From CBDDKZ01 sp965230415 (GTDB taxonomy: Bacteria > Bacteroidota > Bacteroidia > Cytophagales > JAAEPT01): DNA of 64,000 nucleotides. How positions within the stretch are numbered: position 1 is the first letter of the stretch; each line of letters starts with the position of its first letter. Where the stretch lies: positions 3,286,001-3,350,000 of the forward strand of contig CBDDKZ010000005.1 of assembly GCA_965230415.1 (NCBI GenBank), read 5' to 3'. Shown one piece after another: positions 1-7,412 of this stretch. Made by a program: the position numbers and the translations under genes. Below the pieces are notes generated by a model. That model was not told the origin of the DNA and did not search any database. It saw only the letters and a program-made list of their open reading frames with translations.

Positions 1-1
1 T

Positions 2-1321
2 TATACGGCTACCACCAGATGGAATCATCAGGTCAATGAAAAAATGTTTTCCAACTTATCGCTGATAACGAGCAGGTTCCGGTTTCGGATTAAGTTGGAC
101 GAGCGCAGTCCGGATTATGATTTTCAATTATCCATTTCATCAAGCATTAGAGATATTGGCTTAAAATATGACTTTGATTATTACCCACATCCGTCTCATT
201 CCATTAAATATGGTATTGCTACAACTAACCACTTATTTGTACCAAGTGCCTGGGCACTAAGGGGCGATTTTGAGCGCGATCAGGAAAGTGTTGTGAAATA
301 CAATACAATGGAAAGTGGGGTTTATATAGAAGATGATATGCGTCTTTTTGAGCGATTAAAAGTGAATGCAGGATTTCGTTTGAGTCACTTCCTGCACAAA
401 GAGGTTAACGTATTGAGGCCTGAACCCAGATTGTCTATGGCTTATCAGTTAAAGCCTGATTTTTCAATGAAAGGAGCTTATAGCACTATGAATCAGTATA
501 TACACCTTTTATCTAATTCAGGAATAGGTTTGCCAACGGATTTATGGGTTTCTTCAACAGATAACGTGAAGCCGCAATCATCGCAGCAAGTGGCCTTAGG
601 TGTAGCCAAGGACTTCAAGTCTACAGGATTACTTTTAACGGTTGAAGGCTACTACAAAGACTCAAAAGATGTAATTGCTTATAAAGAAGGAGCAAGTTTC
701 TTAATTCTGGACGATCCGGAATCAGGTTCCGAGATCTCCTGGGAAGATAACGTAACATCGGGAAGATCCTGGTCACAAGGAATTGAAATTTTGTTGCAAA
801 AAAAATCGGGTAACCTTTCCGGTTGGTTGGGTTATACATTATCTCGTACTTACTTTAATTTCGACGAATTAAACAACGGCAAAACCTTTCTGGCCAGGTA
901 TGATCGTACGCACGATGTTTCACTTGTGCTCATCTATAAGTTTAATGAGCGTGTGACCTTGTCCGGTACATGGGTATATGGTACAGGAAATAATTTCACG
1001 ATGCCGATTGGGACTTACCGTGCATATGGTTCCGAATTGGGAGCAAATTTAGGTTCCGGCCAGGTGCTATATGACTTTGGAGGTAAGAATAATTTCCGTG
1101 CAGAGGCTTATCATCGCATGGATATCGGTGTGCAATTTAGCAAAGAGAAAAAAAGAGGCGTGCGTACCTGGGAAATTGCATTTTATAACTTATACAATCG
1201 AAGGAATCCGTTTTACTATTATATAGGTTATGGTAGACAGGATTATTGGTCTCAAAAGGCCTTGTATCGCGTAAGCATGTTCCCAATTTTGCCTTCATTT
1301 AAATATACCTTCAAATTTTAA
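2..1321 (+). CDS. TonB-dependent receptor, 3' part
   Basis: C-terminal part of an outer-membrane TonB-dependent receptor; the reading frame is open from base 2, so the start, plug and N-terminal domain lie outside the window. The visible 440 residues show the alternating aromatic/hydrophobic beta-strand pattern of a 22-strand barrel and end in a typical C-terminal strand finishing with Phe (YTFKF). The family imports large ligands (siderophores, vitamin complexes, glycans) with energy from TonB. The DUF4249 lipoprotein gene follows after 12 bases, a frequent receptor-lipoprotein pairing in Bacteroidota, so the two are probably one operon. The ligand cannot be told. The internal ATG at 44 is not the real start. 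Confidence 0.88.
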   Translation, partial: YTATTRWNHQVNEKMFSNLSLITSRFRFRIKLDERSPDYDFQLSISSSIRDIGLKYDFDYYPHPSHSIKYGIATTNHLFVPSAWALRGDFERDQESVVKYNTMESGVYIEDDMRLFERLKVNAGFRLSHFLHKEVNVLRPEPRLSMAYQLKPDFSMKGAYSTMNQYIHLLSNSGIGLPTDLWVSSTDNVKPQSSQQVALGVAKDFKSTGLLLTVEGYYKDSKDVIAYKEGASFLILDDPESGSEISWEDNVTSGRSWSQGIEILLQKKSGNLSGWLGYTLSRTYFNFDELNNGKTFLARYDRTHDVSLVLIYKFNERVTLSGTWVYGTGNNFTMPIGTYRAYGSELGANLGSGQVLYDFGGKNNFRAEAYHRMDIGVQFSKEKKRGVRTWEIAFYNLYNRRNPFYYYIGYGRQDYWSQKALYRVSMFPILPSFKYTFKF

Positions 1322-1333
1322 TAGTACTGAGAT

Positions 1334-2152
1334 ATGAAAATTAGATTAATAACAATTATATGCTCGTTACTGGTAGTAGGATACATGAGCTCTTGTATTG
1401 AGCAAGTGGATTCAGGTCTTTTGAATGCACAAGGGGGGAAGTTGGCGGTGAGCTCACTTATATCCCCGCAAAGTCCATTTATAGAAGTCGAAATATACAG
1501 AACTAAGTCGAGTCTGGATGAGGATGAGTACACGCATGATGAAGTGGAGGATGCACAGGTTTTGATCATTCATGGTAATGACGAGATGATCGTTCCATTT
1601 GATGCGTCTCTAAGAAAATACGTTTTAAGTAGTGAAGACTTTCCTATTGAAGAGGGGGAAACTTACCACCTGAAAGTCAATCATGGATCGGATGAAGTGA
1701 AGGCCCATTGCACAGTGCCTACACACTATGTAGATAATGTGGATTTTGATCTTGTGGACCGTGGGGAAGAAGTTGGTATATTTCTTAATTGGACAGCGGG
1801 TCCAAATTCTGTTAATTATTACCGCATAGATTTTGAAATGTCTTTTGAAGACATCTATGGGGGGTGGGAAATTTATGGATCAAATGTTTTCAAATCAGGA
1901 GGTGAGGGTCAGGAAATATTCGGTAGCGATTCTTATTACTTATATGATGAAGATCTAAACGATTTAACTATAAACTATGATATTTTTACCTATGACGAAA
2001 ACGCTTATCTCTACCAAAAGAATGTAGATATTCCCTACTATGAAGATCCGTTTTCAGAACCTGTCATTTATCATTCTAATATCGAAGGTGGAATCGGAAT
2101 TTTTGGAGCTTACCTGATCCGGGAAAATTTACAACAAACGGTGAACCTTTAA
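1334..2152 (+). CDS. DUF4249 family lipoprotein
   Basis: Outer-membrane or periplasmic lipoprotein of the DUF4249 family, usually encoded next to TonB receptors in Bacteroidota; the molecular role is unknown. The N-terminus has a hydrophobic signal followed by a lipobox-like MSSC with Cys at about residue 21. The body has family traits: an LAVSSLISPQSPF-like first strand, a DAQV-I segment, an EEGETYHLKV motif and the ending GGIGIFGAY. At 272 residues it is at the short end for the family. It lies 12 bases behind the receptor and is probably co-transcribed. Assignment rests on motif recall rather than a database search. Confidence 0.8.
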   Translation: MKIRLITIICSLLVVGYMSSCIEQVDSGLLNAQGGKLAVSSLISPQSPFIEVEIYRTKSSLDEDEYTHDEVEDAQVLIIHGNDEMIVPFDASLRKYVLSSEDFPIEEGETYHLKVNHGSDEVKAHCTVPTHYVDNVDFDLVDRGEEVGIFLNWTAGPNSVNYYRIDFEMSFEDIYGGWEIYGSNVFKSGGEGQEIFGSDSYYLYDEDLNDLTINYDIFTYDENAYLYQKNVDIPYYEDPFSEPVIYHSNIEGGIGIFGAYLIRENLQQTVNL

Positions 2153-2212
2153 ATGGGGATCGAAGTGAGCAACTATTCCTTCTTCAGGTACTAATAAGAG
2201 GAACTTATAACT

Positions 2213-2247
2213 AAAATTAAAAAGGGATTTTAGCCCTTTTTAATTTT
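2213..2247. terminator. Bidirectional Rho-independent terminator
   Basis: A perfect 14-bp inverted repeat (2213-2226 with 2234-2247) with a 7-base loop and A/T runs at both ends. It lies between the convergent DUF4249 lipoprotein gene and the secreted protein gene at 2260, so it can end transcripts from both sides. Confidence 0.85.
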
Positions 2248-2259
2248 AGCCGTATAGTT

Positions 2260-3303
2260 TTAAGGTATATGAATCAACTGATTGTGTTGTGTCGAATCGC
2301 CTGCCAGTTGCAGCATATATAGACCACCGACTCCATGAAAAGGTATCGTGTGAGCATCTTGAGATCCTTGACGTATTACTTTCCCGTTCATCGTAATTAC
2401 CCTATAGCTAAATGTTCCTTTGAAACCTTTTACAGCAATGTGGTCCGATTTCGTTTTTACAATTATTGCATTGTTGTTGTTCCTGTTCGAAATATTCGTA
2501 GGTTCCCATATTGCGCCTATTGCAACATTATTATCATTACGACATTCAAATTCCTCATCTGCGTAACGTGGCTTAATATGTACCATTAGAACGTCCATGG
2601 TATCGATATCAACTTCATTGGTGTTAATATAAGCACTGTATTCCATTGTATATGTAGCTCCCGGTTCTACGTCGGCTTGGGTATTGTTGAAAATTGATCC
2701 TCCGGCAGGAATACCTTGGGGAATGCTATCTCCGAAAGCGCCAATATAGTTTTGTCTTATAAACCTACTGAGTTTTAAAGGTCGATTACCTTCATTATCG
2801 ATTTCAACGGTGTAGTCTATTCTGTCTTCTAGTACCTGGATAATAGTAAGACCATAGGTAAAAGCATCCTGGCAGGGAATATCAACATGAGTCGTATTGT
2901 TATCCATATCACATTCTTCCCAATTATCAGGACTTATTGGCGCTATTTCGATGGTGAGGTATTTGAAGTCGGTAACATCTATGGATGAAGGAGTGACACT
3001 TCGGCTGATTGTGTCTCGTTCACCGGGGGATAAAGCAGCCTGATTTGGGTTAAAGACGGCTCCTCCCGCTGGCTCAAGATCAACCATGTCGTTGGATACG
3101 TAACTTTGCCAATACATTTGACTAAGCGGTAGATCTGCGTTGCCTTCGTTGGTTACAATTATACTAAAGTAGATTGCTGAGTCGTCTATTGCTGTAATCT
3201 CCAGCGTCAATGCAGCGTCAGGAAAAGGGCAAGCCTGCCCGACTATTTTTTTTGGTAACAAAACGAGTAGTAGCGTACCAATAAAAAAGTAATGTTTGTT
3301 CAT
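2260..3303 (-). CDS. Secreted protein with two CARDB-like repeats and T9SS type A sorting domain
   Basis: Predicted exported protein of unknown function. It starts with a signal peptide (cleavage near VGQA, residue 23). Two related beta-sandwich repeats of about 110 residues follow, each with an 'xNEGN-PLxLS' turn and an 'PAGG-(V/I)FN-(N/P)-xQA' motif, resembling CARDB/Ig-like adhesion modules. The last 75 residues look like a type IX secretion C-terminal domain (strands VKGFKGTFSYRVITMNG and GGLYMLQL), so the protein is probably carried across the outer membrane by T9SS and cleaved or anchored. It is monocistronic and ends at a bidirectional terminator. No enzymatic motif is visible. Confidence 0.72.
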   Translation of the reverse strand: MNKHYFFIGTLLLVLLPKKIVGQACPFPDAALTLEITAIDDSAIYFSIIVTNEGNADLPLSQMYWQSYVSNDMVDLEPAGGAVFNPNQAALSPGERDTISRSVTPSSIDVTDFKYLTIEIAPISPDNWEECDMDNNTTHVDIPCQDAFTYGLTIIQVLEDRIDYTVEIDNEGNRPLKLSRFIRQNYIGAFGDSIPQGIPAGGSIFNNTQADVEPGATYTMEYSAYINTNEVDIDTMDVLMVHIKPRYADEEFECRNDNNVAIGAIWEPTNISNRNNNNAIIVKTKSDHIAVKGFKGTFSYRVITMNGKVIRQGSQDAHTIPFHGVGGLYMLQLAGDSTQHNQLIHIP

Positions 3304-3412
3304 GATAGTTTGGTTTATAGTTAGAACGTTAAGTTAACTTATTATTAACAAAAGTGCAATTGCTACGTTATGAGGTGGGTATTAGCTATAAGAGGAGTAT
3401 AGATGTGCCATC

Positions 3413-3959
3413 TTAGCTTAAAATATGCCGAAGAATTTTGGCGATGTTTTTTGCATCGTCTATTCCTCTGTGATGTGTGCCTTCCAGTTCCAAATTCAGC
3501 ATTTTTAGCGCTCCTGCCATCCCAAGTTCATGTCCCAGTTTGTTTTTTAAAGCAAATAAAGTTTTGACATTTATGTGTGAAGGTCCGAAAGGGTAGCTTC
3601 TTTCCAGAGCCATGCATTGTCTTTGGAATTGTTTTAAATCGTAAGCACCATAGCTGGCCCATGGCCGGCTTTGTGCAATGTATTTATCTTTTAGTAACTT
3701 CAGTGCTTCTTTGAATGTAACGCCTTCCTTATCTATAGAGTTCCTGAGTGATGGTTGTTAGTTCTGTACAAAATGGACTTATAGTGGATCTTTCGGGCCT
3801 TACTATAATGCCGCGATTATCCGATATTTCACCGGTGTGAATGTCCAAAAGGCATATTCCTATTTCGATAATATCAGATTCCATACCTTCGGGTACTTTG
3901 TTTTCCCAGCATGTGGCTTCAATGTCCACAACGATAATTTTGTCTAATTTTCTCGCCAT
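3413..3959 (-). pseudogene. 3'-5' exonuclease (DEDDh), reading frame broken
   Basis: DEDDh-type 3'-5' exonuclease of the KapD/ERI1-like group, interrupted by a one-base frame change. The first frame (3959 to 3729) has ExoI with D12 and E14 (VVDIEAT) and runs to Q-E-L before an early stop. The second frame, readable from about 3740 down to 3413, begins with IDKEGVTF and carries ExoII (ASYGAYDL) and ExoIII (HHRGIDDAKN, the H and D of DEDDh). All four acidic residues and the His survive, so only the frame is damaged: the coding strand has one extra base near 3740. This is either a young pseudogene or a sequencing error; a programmed shift is possible but no slippery run is visible. Confidence 0.75.
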
Positions 3960-4171
3960 TGTTTTAAGTTGGTTAATGAAGTGATTGAAAGTTGTCAGAA
4001 TGGGAAAGAGTGTGAGAATCAGGAAAAACAGTATCTAAAACTTCGCTTTCATACTACACACTCACTCTGAGCTTGCTTTGCTCGCCGTTTGCATGTCACT
4101 ATAGCTTTTTCGGCCCCTCTGCTGAAGCTATTGAAGGATTTTGAGAAGGAGTAAGCTACTCGGAAACGATG

Positions 4172-4243
4172 CGAACCGGGGGAGATTCGAACTCCCGACT
4201 TACAGCGTGACGGGCTGTCACTCTTCCTCTGAGCTACCGGTTC
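4172..4243 (-). tRNA. tRNA-Asp(GTC)-like, with C33
   Basis: A 72-nt cloverleaf: 7-bp acceptor GAACCGG/CCGGTTC, T8-A9, D arm GCTC/GAGT with 7-base loop, anticodon arm ACAGC/GCTGT, 5-base variable loop, T arm GGGAG/CTCCC with TTCGAAT, and discriminator G73. The anticodon loop CCGTCAC gives GTC (Asp); G73, G10 and C38 also match known Asp identity positions. The normally invariant T33 is C, which is unusual, so function is uncertain. CCA is not encoded. Confidence 0.65.
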
Positions 4244-4411
4244 GATGTTATTTGTTATCTATTTTCGTCTGAATTTCTCATTCTTACACTGCACACTCAC
4301 TTTGAGCTTGCTTTGCTTCGCTGTTTGCATGTCATTGTAGCTTTCTCCGACGGCCCCTCTGCTGAAGCTAGTGAAGGACTTTGCGAAGGAGCAAGCTTCT
4401 CGAAAGCGATG

Positions 4412-4482
4412 CGAACCGGGGGAGATTCGAACTCCCGACCTACCGTGTGGTCACAGTCACTCTTCCTCTGAGCTACCGGTTC
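4412..4482 (-). tRNA. tRNA-like gene, anticodon undetermined
   Basis: Same acceptor, D and T arms as the copy at 4172, but the region between the D and T arms is 21 instead of 22 bases. It folds best as ACTGT/ACGGT around a 6-base loop GACCAC, so T33 and the anticodon cannot be placed in the normal way. Probably a tRNA pseudogene or a non-translating tRNA-like RNA. Its sequence is identical to the copy at 4892-4962. Confidence 0.5.
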
Positions 4483-4651
4483 GATGTTATTTGTTCACTA
4501 TTTTCGTCTGAATTTCTCATTCTTACACTACACACTCAATCTGAGCTTGCTTTGCTTCGCTGTTTGCATGTCATTGTAGCTTTCTCCGACTGCCCCCTCT
4601 GCTGAAGCTAATGAAGGACTTTGCGAAGGAGCAAGCTTCTCGAAAGCGATG

Positions 4652-4723
4652 CGAACCAGGGGAGATTCGAACTCCCGACGTGTAGCTTGGAAAGCTACCA
4701 CTCTTCCACTGAGTTACTGGTTC
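4652..4723 (-). tRNA. tRNA-Gly(TCC)-like
   Basis: A 72-nt cloverleaf with acceptor GAACCAG/CTGGTTC, D arm ACTC/GAGT, anticodon arm GTAGC/GCTAC, loop TTTCCAA with normal T33 and anticodon TCC (Gly), and T arm GGGAG/CTCCC. The acceptor carries a compensated base-pair change from the other copies, indicating that the fold is under selection. Discriminator G73 is not the usual U of bacterial Gly tRNA. This is the most regular copy in the array. CCA is not encoded. Confidence 0.72.
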
Positions 4724-4891
4724 GGTATTATTTTATTTGCTGTTTTCATCCAAATTCCTCGTTCTCACTCTTCATACTTACTCTTAGCTTGCTTTGCTTC
4801 GCTGTTTGCATGTCACTGTAGCTTTCTCCGACGGCCCCTCTGCTGAAGCTAATGAAGGACTTTGGAAGGAGCAAGTATCTCGAAAGCGATG

Positions 4892-4962
4892 CGAACCGGG
4901 GGAGATTCGAACTCCCGACCTACCGTGTGGTCACAGTCACTCTTCCTCTGAGCTACCGGTTC
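4892..4962 (-). tRNA. tRNA-like gene, anticodon undetermined
   Basis: Identical in sequence to the 71-nt copy at 4412-4482, including the non-canonical 6-base anticodon loop. The two non-adjacent copies (units 2 and 4) being identical while unit 3 differs suggests duplication of a two-unit block or gene conversion. Confidence 0.5.
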
Positions 4963-5013
4963 GATGTTATTTGCTCACTATTTTCGTCTGAATTCTCACT
5001 CTCATTCTACAAA

Positions 5014-5034
5014 CTCACTCTGAGCTACTGGTTC
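5014..5034 (-). pseudogene. Truncated tRNA 5' fragment
   Basis: On the minus strand the sequence from 5034 reads as the acceptor strand and first half of the D arm of the array tRNAs (GAACCAG, TA, GCTC, AGAG), then diverges. Its first base is also the last base of the TAG stop codon of the upstream dehydrogenase gene. It marks the upstream edge of the array. Confidence 0.6.
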
Positions 5035-6401
5035 TACCATTCTTCAATTTCGTAATTTTTAAACAATTTACCAGCGACACCAAAATCTGTCTCAAGTTCT
5101 TTAACAATTGGATGTAATATACGTGATGCACCGTCCACCGGATCCAACGGTGGGATATATCCTTGTTCAAATTGCTTTTTTCTCAGCGTTTCAATAGCGC
5201 CTGTTGATACCCAGCCAACATCGACGGCATTCATGTAAATAGTTGACTTTTTGTATTGCTCACCACTCGTTCGGGTAAGCATATTGAGTGCGGCCTTTGT
5301 CATATTAGTATGTGGGTGAAATGCTGATTTATTGGTATAGCTAAATTGCCCTTCCGATGAAGTAACATTAATAATAAAACGCTTGGCATGATTAGAGTTT
5401 CTCATTAAAGGGCCTAATTCTTTGATGAGGTAATAAGGAGATATGTGATTAATAAGATTTACTTCTAATAATTCAGGCATACCAATTTCTTCAAGTGTAG
5501 AATTCCAGCTATTCTTTATACGATCATCTACCGGCAAATCAAAGCGATTTAGTGCCTGTTGTTGATTTTGACCTTTTGTTGATGTTAATAGGTGCGCTTG
5601 TTCCAATAAGGAATCCGGGTTAGCTCTTAGGTAGTGGTTATCCCGAAAAGTTTCGAGCAGTTGTGTCTCCTTTTGTATTAATGGGAGGTAATAATTGTCA
5701 GGATATTTGATTGTTAGTGCAGCATTATTGACAAGAATATCCAATTTGCCGATTTGCGATTTATAGAAATCGATGAATTCGGTAACCGCGTTTAAATTAC
5801 GCAAATCCAAACCGTAAATACGAAGGTTGTGACACCAATCTTTATAGTCCGCTTCCTGTTGAAAATTGTTTAGTGCAAGCGCCGGTAAGCGCGTTGTTAT
5901 TGTGACATGAGCATGGCTGCGTAAGAACTTTAATGCTGTTGCATAACCGATCTTAATACGTCCTCCGGTGAGTAAAATATGCCTTCCTTTAAGGTTGGGT
6001 TTAAGAAATCGATTCTTATAATTGATATCAGCGCATTTTGGGCATAAACGATTATAGAAATGGTGCATCAGATCAAATGAAACATTGCAGCAGTAACAAT
6101 TTTTGGGCACGTTTAATTGCTTATAAGGTACTTCTGAAATGATATGTTCCGATTGATATTCAGTACGGTTATTCAAGGCCATTTGAGATATATGACTTTC
6201 TTTTATGATTGATATGTCCAGATCTTTTTTCTGCTTGTATGATTGCTGTCTATTTGCTTTTTTGGCCGATTTATAAATACTACTCACTAGTCCGCCGAAT
6301 TGTTCATTATTCGGATTTTGGAAAGGATCTTTTTTTAGAATGCGCAATACTTTTATACATGTATCCCATTCTTCCTGAGTAAATTCAAAGTTATTGTCCA
6401 T
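5034..6401 (-). CDS. Zinc-ribbon short-chain dehydrogenase (SDR)
   Basis: Large SDR-family oxidoreductase (455 residues; classic members have about 250). An N-terminal helical extension is followed by a zinc-ribbon-like motif with Cys at 102, 105, 120 and 123, then a Rossmann fold with a T-G-G-x3-I-G cofactor loop (residues 145-152) and an LVNNAAL motif. The usual catalytic Y-x3-K is altered: in HPHTNMTKAALNM the Tyr position is Thr. I recall the HTNM-(A/T)-KAALNM motif and the Cys-rich lead-in from a poorly studied SDR subfamily in bacteria and fungi, so this is likely a family trait. Substrate unknown. Its start overlaps the upstream unknown gene by 11 bases, indicating translational coupling. 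Confidence 0.82.
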   Translation of the reverse strand: MDNNFEFTQEEWDTCIKVLRILKKDPFQNPNNEQFGGLVSSIYKSAKKANRQQSYKQKKDLDISIIKESHISQMALNNRTEYQSEHIISEVPYKQLNVPKNCYCCNVSFDLMHHFYNRLCPKCADINYKNRFLKPNLKGRHILLTGGRIKIGYATALKFLRSHAHVTITTRLPALALNNFQQEADYKDWCHNLRIYGLDLRNLNAVTEFIDFYKSQIGKLDILVNNAALTIKYPDNYYLPLIQKETQLLETFRDNHYLRANPDSLLEQAHLLTSTKGQNQQQALNRFDLPVDDRIKNSWNSTLEEIGMPELLEVNLINHISPYYLIKELGPLMRNSNHAKRFIINVTSSEGQFSYTNKSAFHPHTNMTKAALNMLTRTSGEQYKKSTIYMNAVDVGWVSTGAIETLRKKQFEQGYIPPLDPVDGASRILHPIVKELETDFGVAGKLFKNYEIEEW

Positions 6402-7095
6402 GGTTTGTCGTATTTATAATGAATGGTTCTAAAAAACCAATCAGTTGCGTACCTTTATAATTCCAGCGAATACCATGCCCGCTTGCAATCCTTATTTCAT
6501 ATACCAGCGCATGCTTGTAATGGTAAAAAGTATTCCACCAGGTTTTATCATTAATAATATCAATTAAAAGATTGCGAACAAAGGCTTCCTTTTGATTATT
6601 ATTTCCCTTTTTTATTCCCCAAAATTGATCATTGGATCTCCCCAGGTGTTTTTCCCAAGCCCGTGTTGCCTTACTAATTTCAGTGTTGTATGCCTGGAAC
6701 GCACTTTGAAGTAAGGTTTTTTTTAGGGGAGGAATTGCATGGGCATCTTTAGCACTCGCCGGTGTTAGTCGTTGCCCTAAAACGAGTAAAATAGTTTCTA
6801 AGCCAATTTCTTCTAAGGTTAGAGCGACGGTATGAGCGTTTATATTTGGGTGTTTTTCAAACTCCTTTATAAAATGATTCTTCAGCCCTAATAAGTCAGG
6901 GGTGATTTCATCCTCACATGGAGGTAACCGAGGTGTTTCTAAATGTTCTTCATACAATAATTGCCAAAGTCGCAAGGCGAAACAATTCCAATGCTCCGGA
7001 TGCCATAATGCCTCATGCTTTAACTTCCATTCCGGAGAGAAATAATTAGAACTATTTAATATGGTTTGCAAGTCCAAAGGCAATTTCATTTTCAT
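6391..7095 (-). CDS. Conserved hypothetical protein, partner of zinc-ribbon SDR
   Basis: I do not recognise a named family. The 234-residue protein is soluble, Trp- and His-rich, with no signal peptide or membrane segment. The N-terminal half is mainly helical (motif HPEHWNCFALRLWQLLYEE), and the C-terminal third has an SGHGIRW segment shortly before IGFLEPF, which looks like a conserved core. It is the first gene of a two-gene operon and overlaps the SDR start by 11 bases, so the products probably act together. Two in-frame ATG codons lie close together at the start (MKMKL); the first is taken. Confidence 0.7.
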   Translation of the reverse strand: MKMKLPLDLQTILNSSNYFSPEWKLKHEALWHPEHWNCFALRLWQLLYEEHLETPRLPPCEDEITPDLLGLKNHFIKEFEKHPNINAHTVALTLEEIGLETILLVLGQRLTPASAKDAHAIPPLKKTLLQSAFQAYNTEISKATRAWEKHLGRSNDQFWGIKKGNNNQKEAFVRNLLIDIINDKTWWNTFYHYKHALVYEIRIASGHGIRWNYKGTQLIGFLEPFIINTTNHGQ

Positions 7096-7412
7096 TATAC
7101 ATTACAAAAAAAATAGCAATCTGCGAAATCTATTTGCGCAGTAAAATTAATTAATCAAAAAATTGGAATAATTAACAACTTCATTGAATAAGAGAAAACG
7201 TTAATCAGTAATTCACCTAATAAACATTTTGATTTTAGGCAAAAGACCTAATTTTTTATAATCCTTTATTTTAGAGCGTATGGGTACAAAAGCATCGTGC
7301 TGAATATTTGCATATGTAATTCTTTTTACGGGTGATGGACACAAGAATTCTAAATGAATCATTTCGGACAGAATTGCGTATTGCACATCCATGAACAACC
7401 AATATAATTACA
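7096..7412. other. A/T-rich divergent intergenic region
   Basis: These 317 bases lie between the divergent unknown gene (minus) and the giant repeat protein gene (plus) and must hold both promoters. The sequence is A/T-rich; no clear -7/-33 pair, hairpin or RNA gene was found. A 61-codon minus-strand frame at 7213-7398 has no recognisable features and is not called. Confidence 0.5.

Larger units (their letters stand above)
4050..5034 (-). repeat. Tandem 240-bp repeat carrying tRNA-like genes
   Basis: Four units with tRNA 3' ends at 4172, 4412, 4652 and 4892, exactly 240 bases apart, plus a partial fifth unit ending at 5034. Each unit is a tRNA-like gene and a conserved spacer of about 168 bases. 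The spacer includes gagcttgctttgcttcgctg and ccctctgctgaagct blocks. Spacers are similar in every unit, whereas the anticodon arms of the tRNAs differ. The spacer segment ctcactctgagctt resembles the 5' end of the tRNA, suggesting an older truncated copy. No protein gene is supported here. Confidence 0.88.

Noticed and set aside
1318..1569. 83-codon minus-strand frame over the DUF4249 gene start
   Set aside because: Shadow of the receptor/DUF4249 pair, which has clear family motifs on the plus strand.
4050..5034. CRISPR-like appearance of regular repeats
   Set aside because: The unit is 240 bases with long conserved spacers and tRNA folds; there are no short repeats with unique spacers and no cas genes nearby.
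4381..5055. Several plus-strand frames of 65-74 codons in the repeat array with a recurring FELPTYRVV-like product
   Set aside because: They are translations of the antisense strand of tRNA-like genes and of the repeated spacer. The similarity between them comes from the DNA repeat, not from protein selection.
7213..7398. 61-codon minus-strand frame upstream of the giant repeat protein
   Set aside because: No recognised motif, signal peptide or membrane segment, and it fills the only space available for two divergent promoters.
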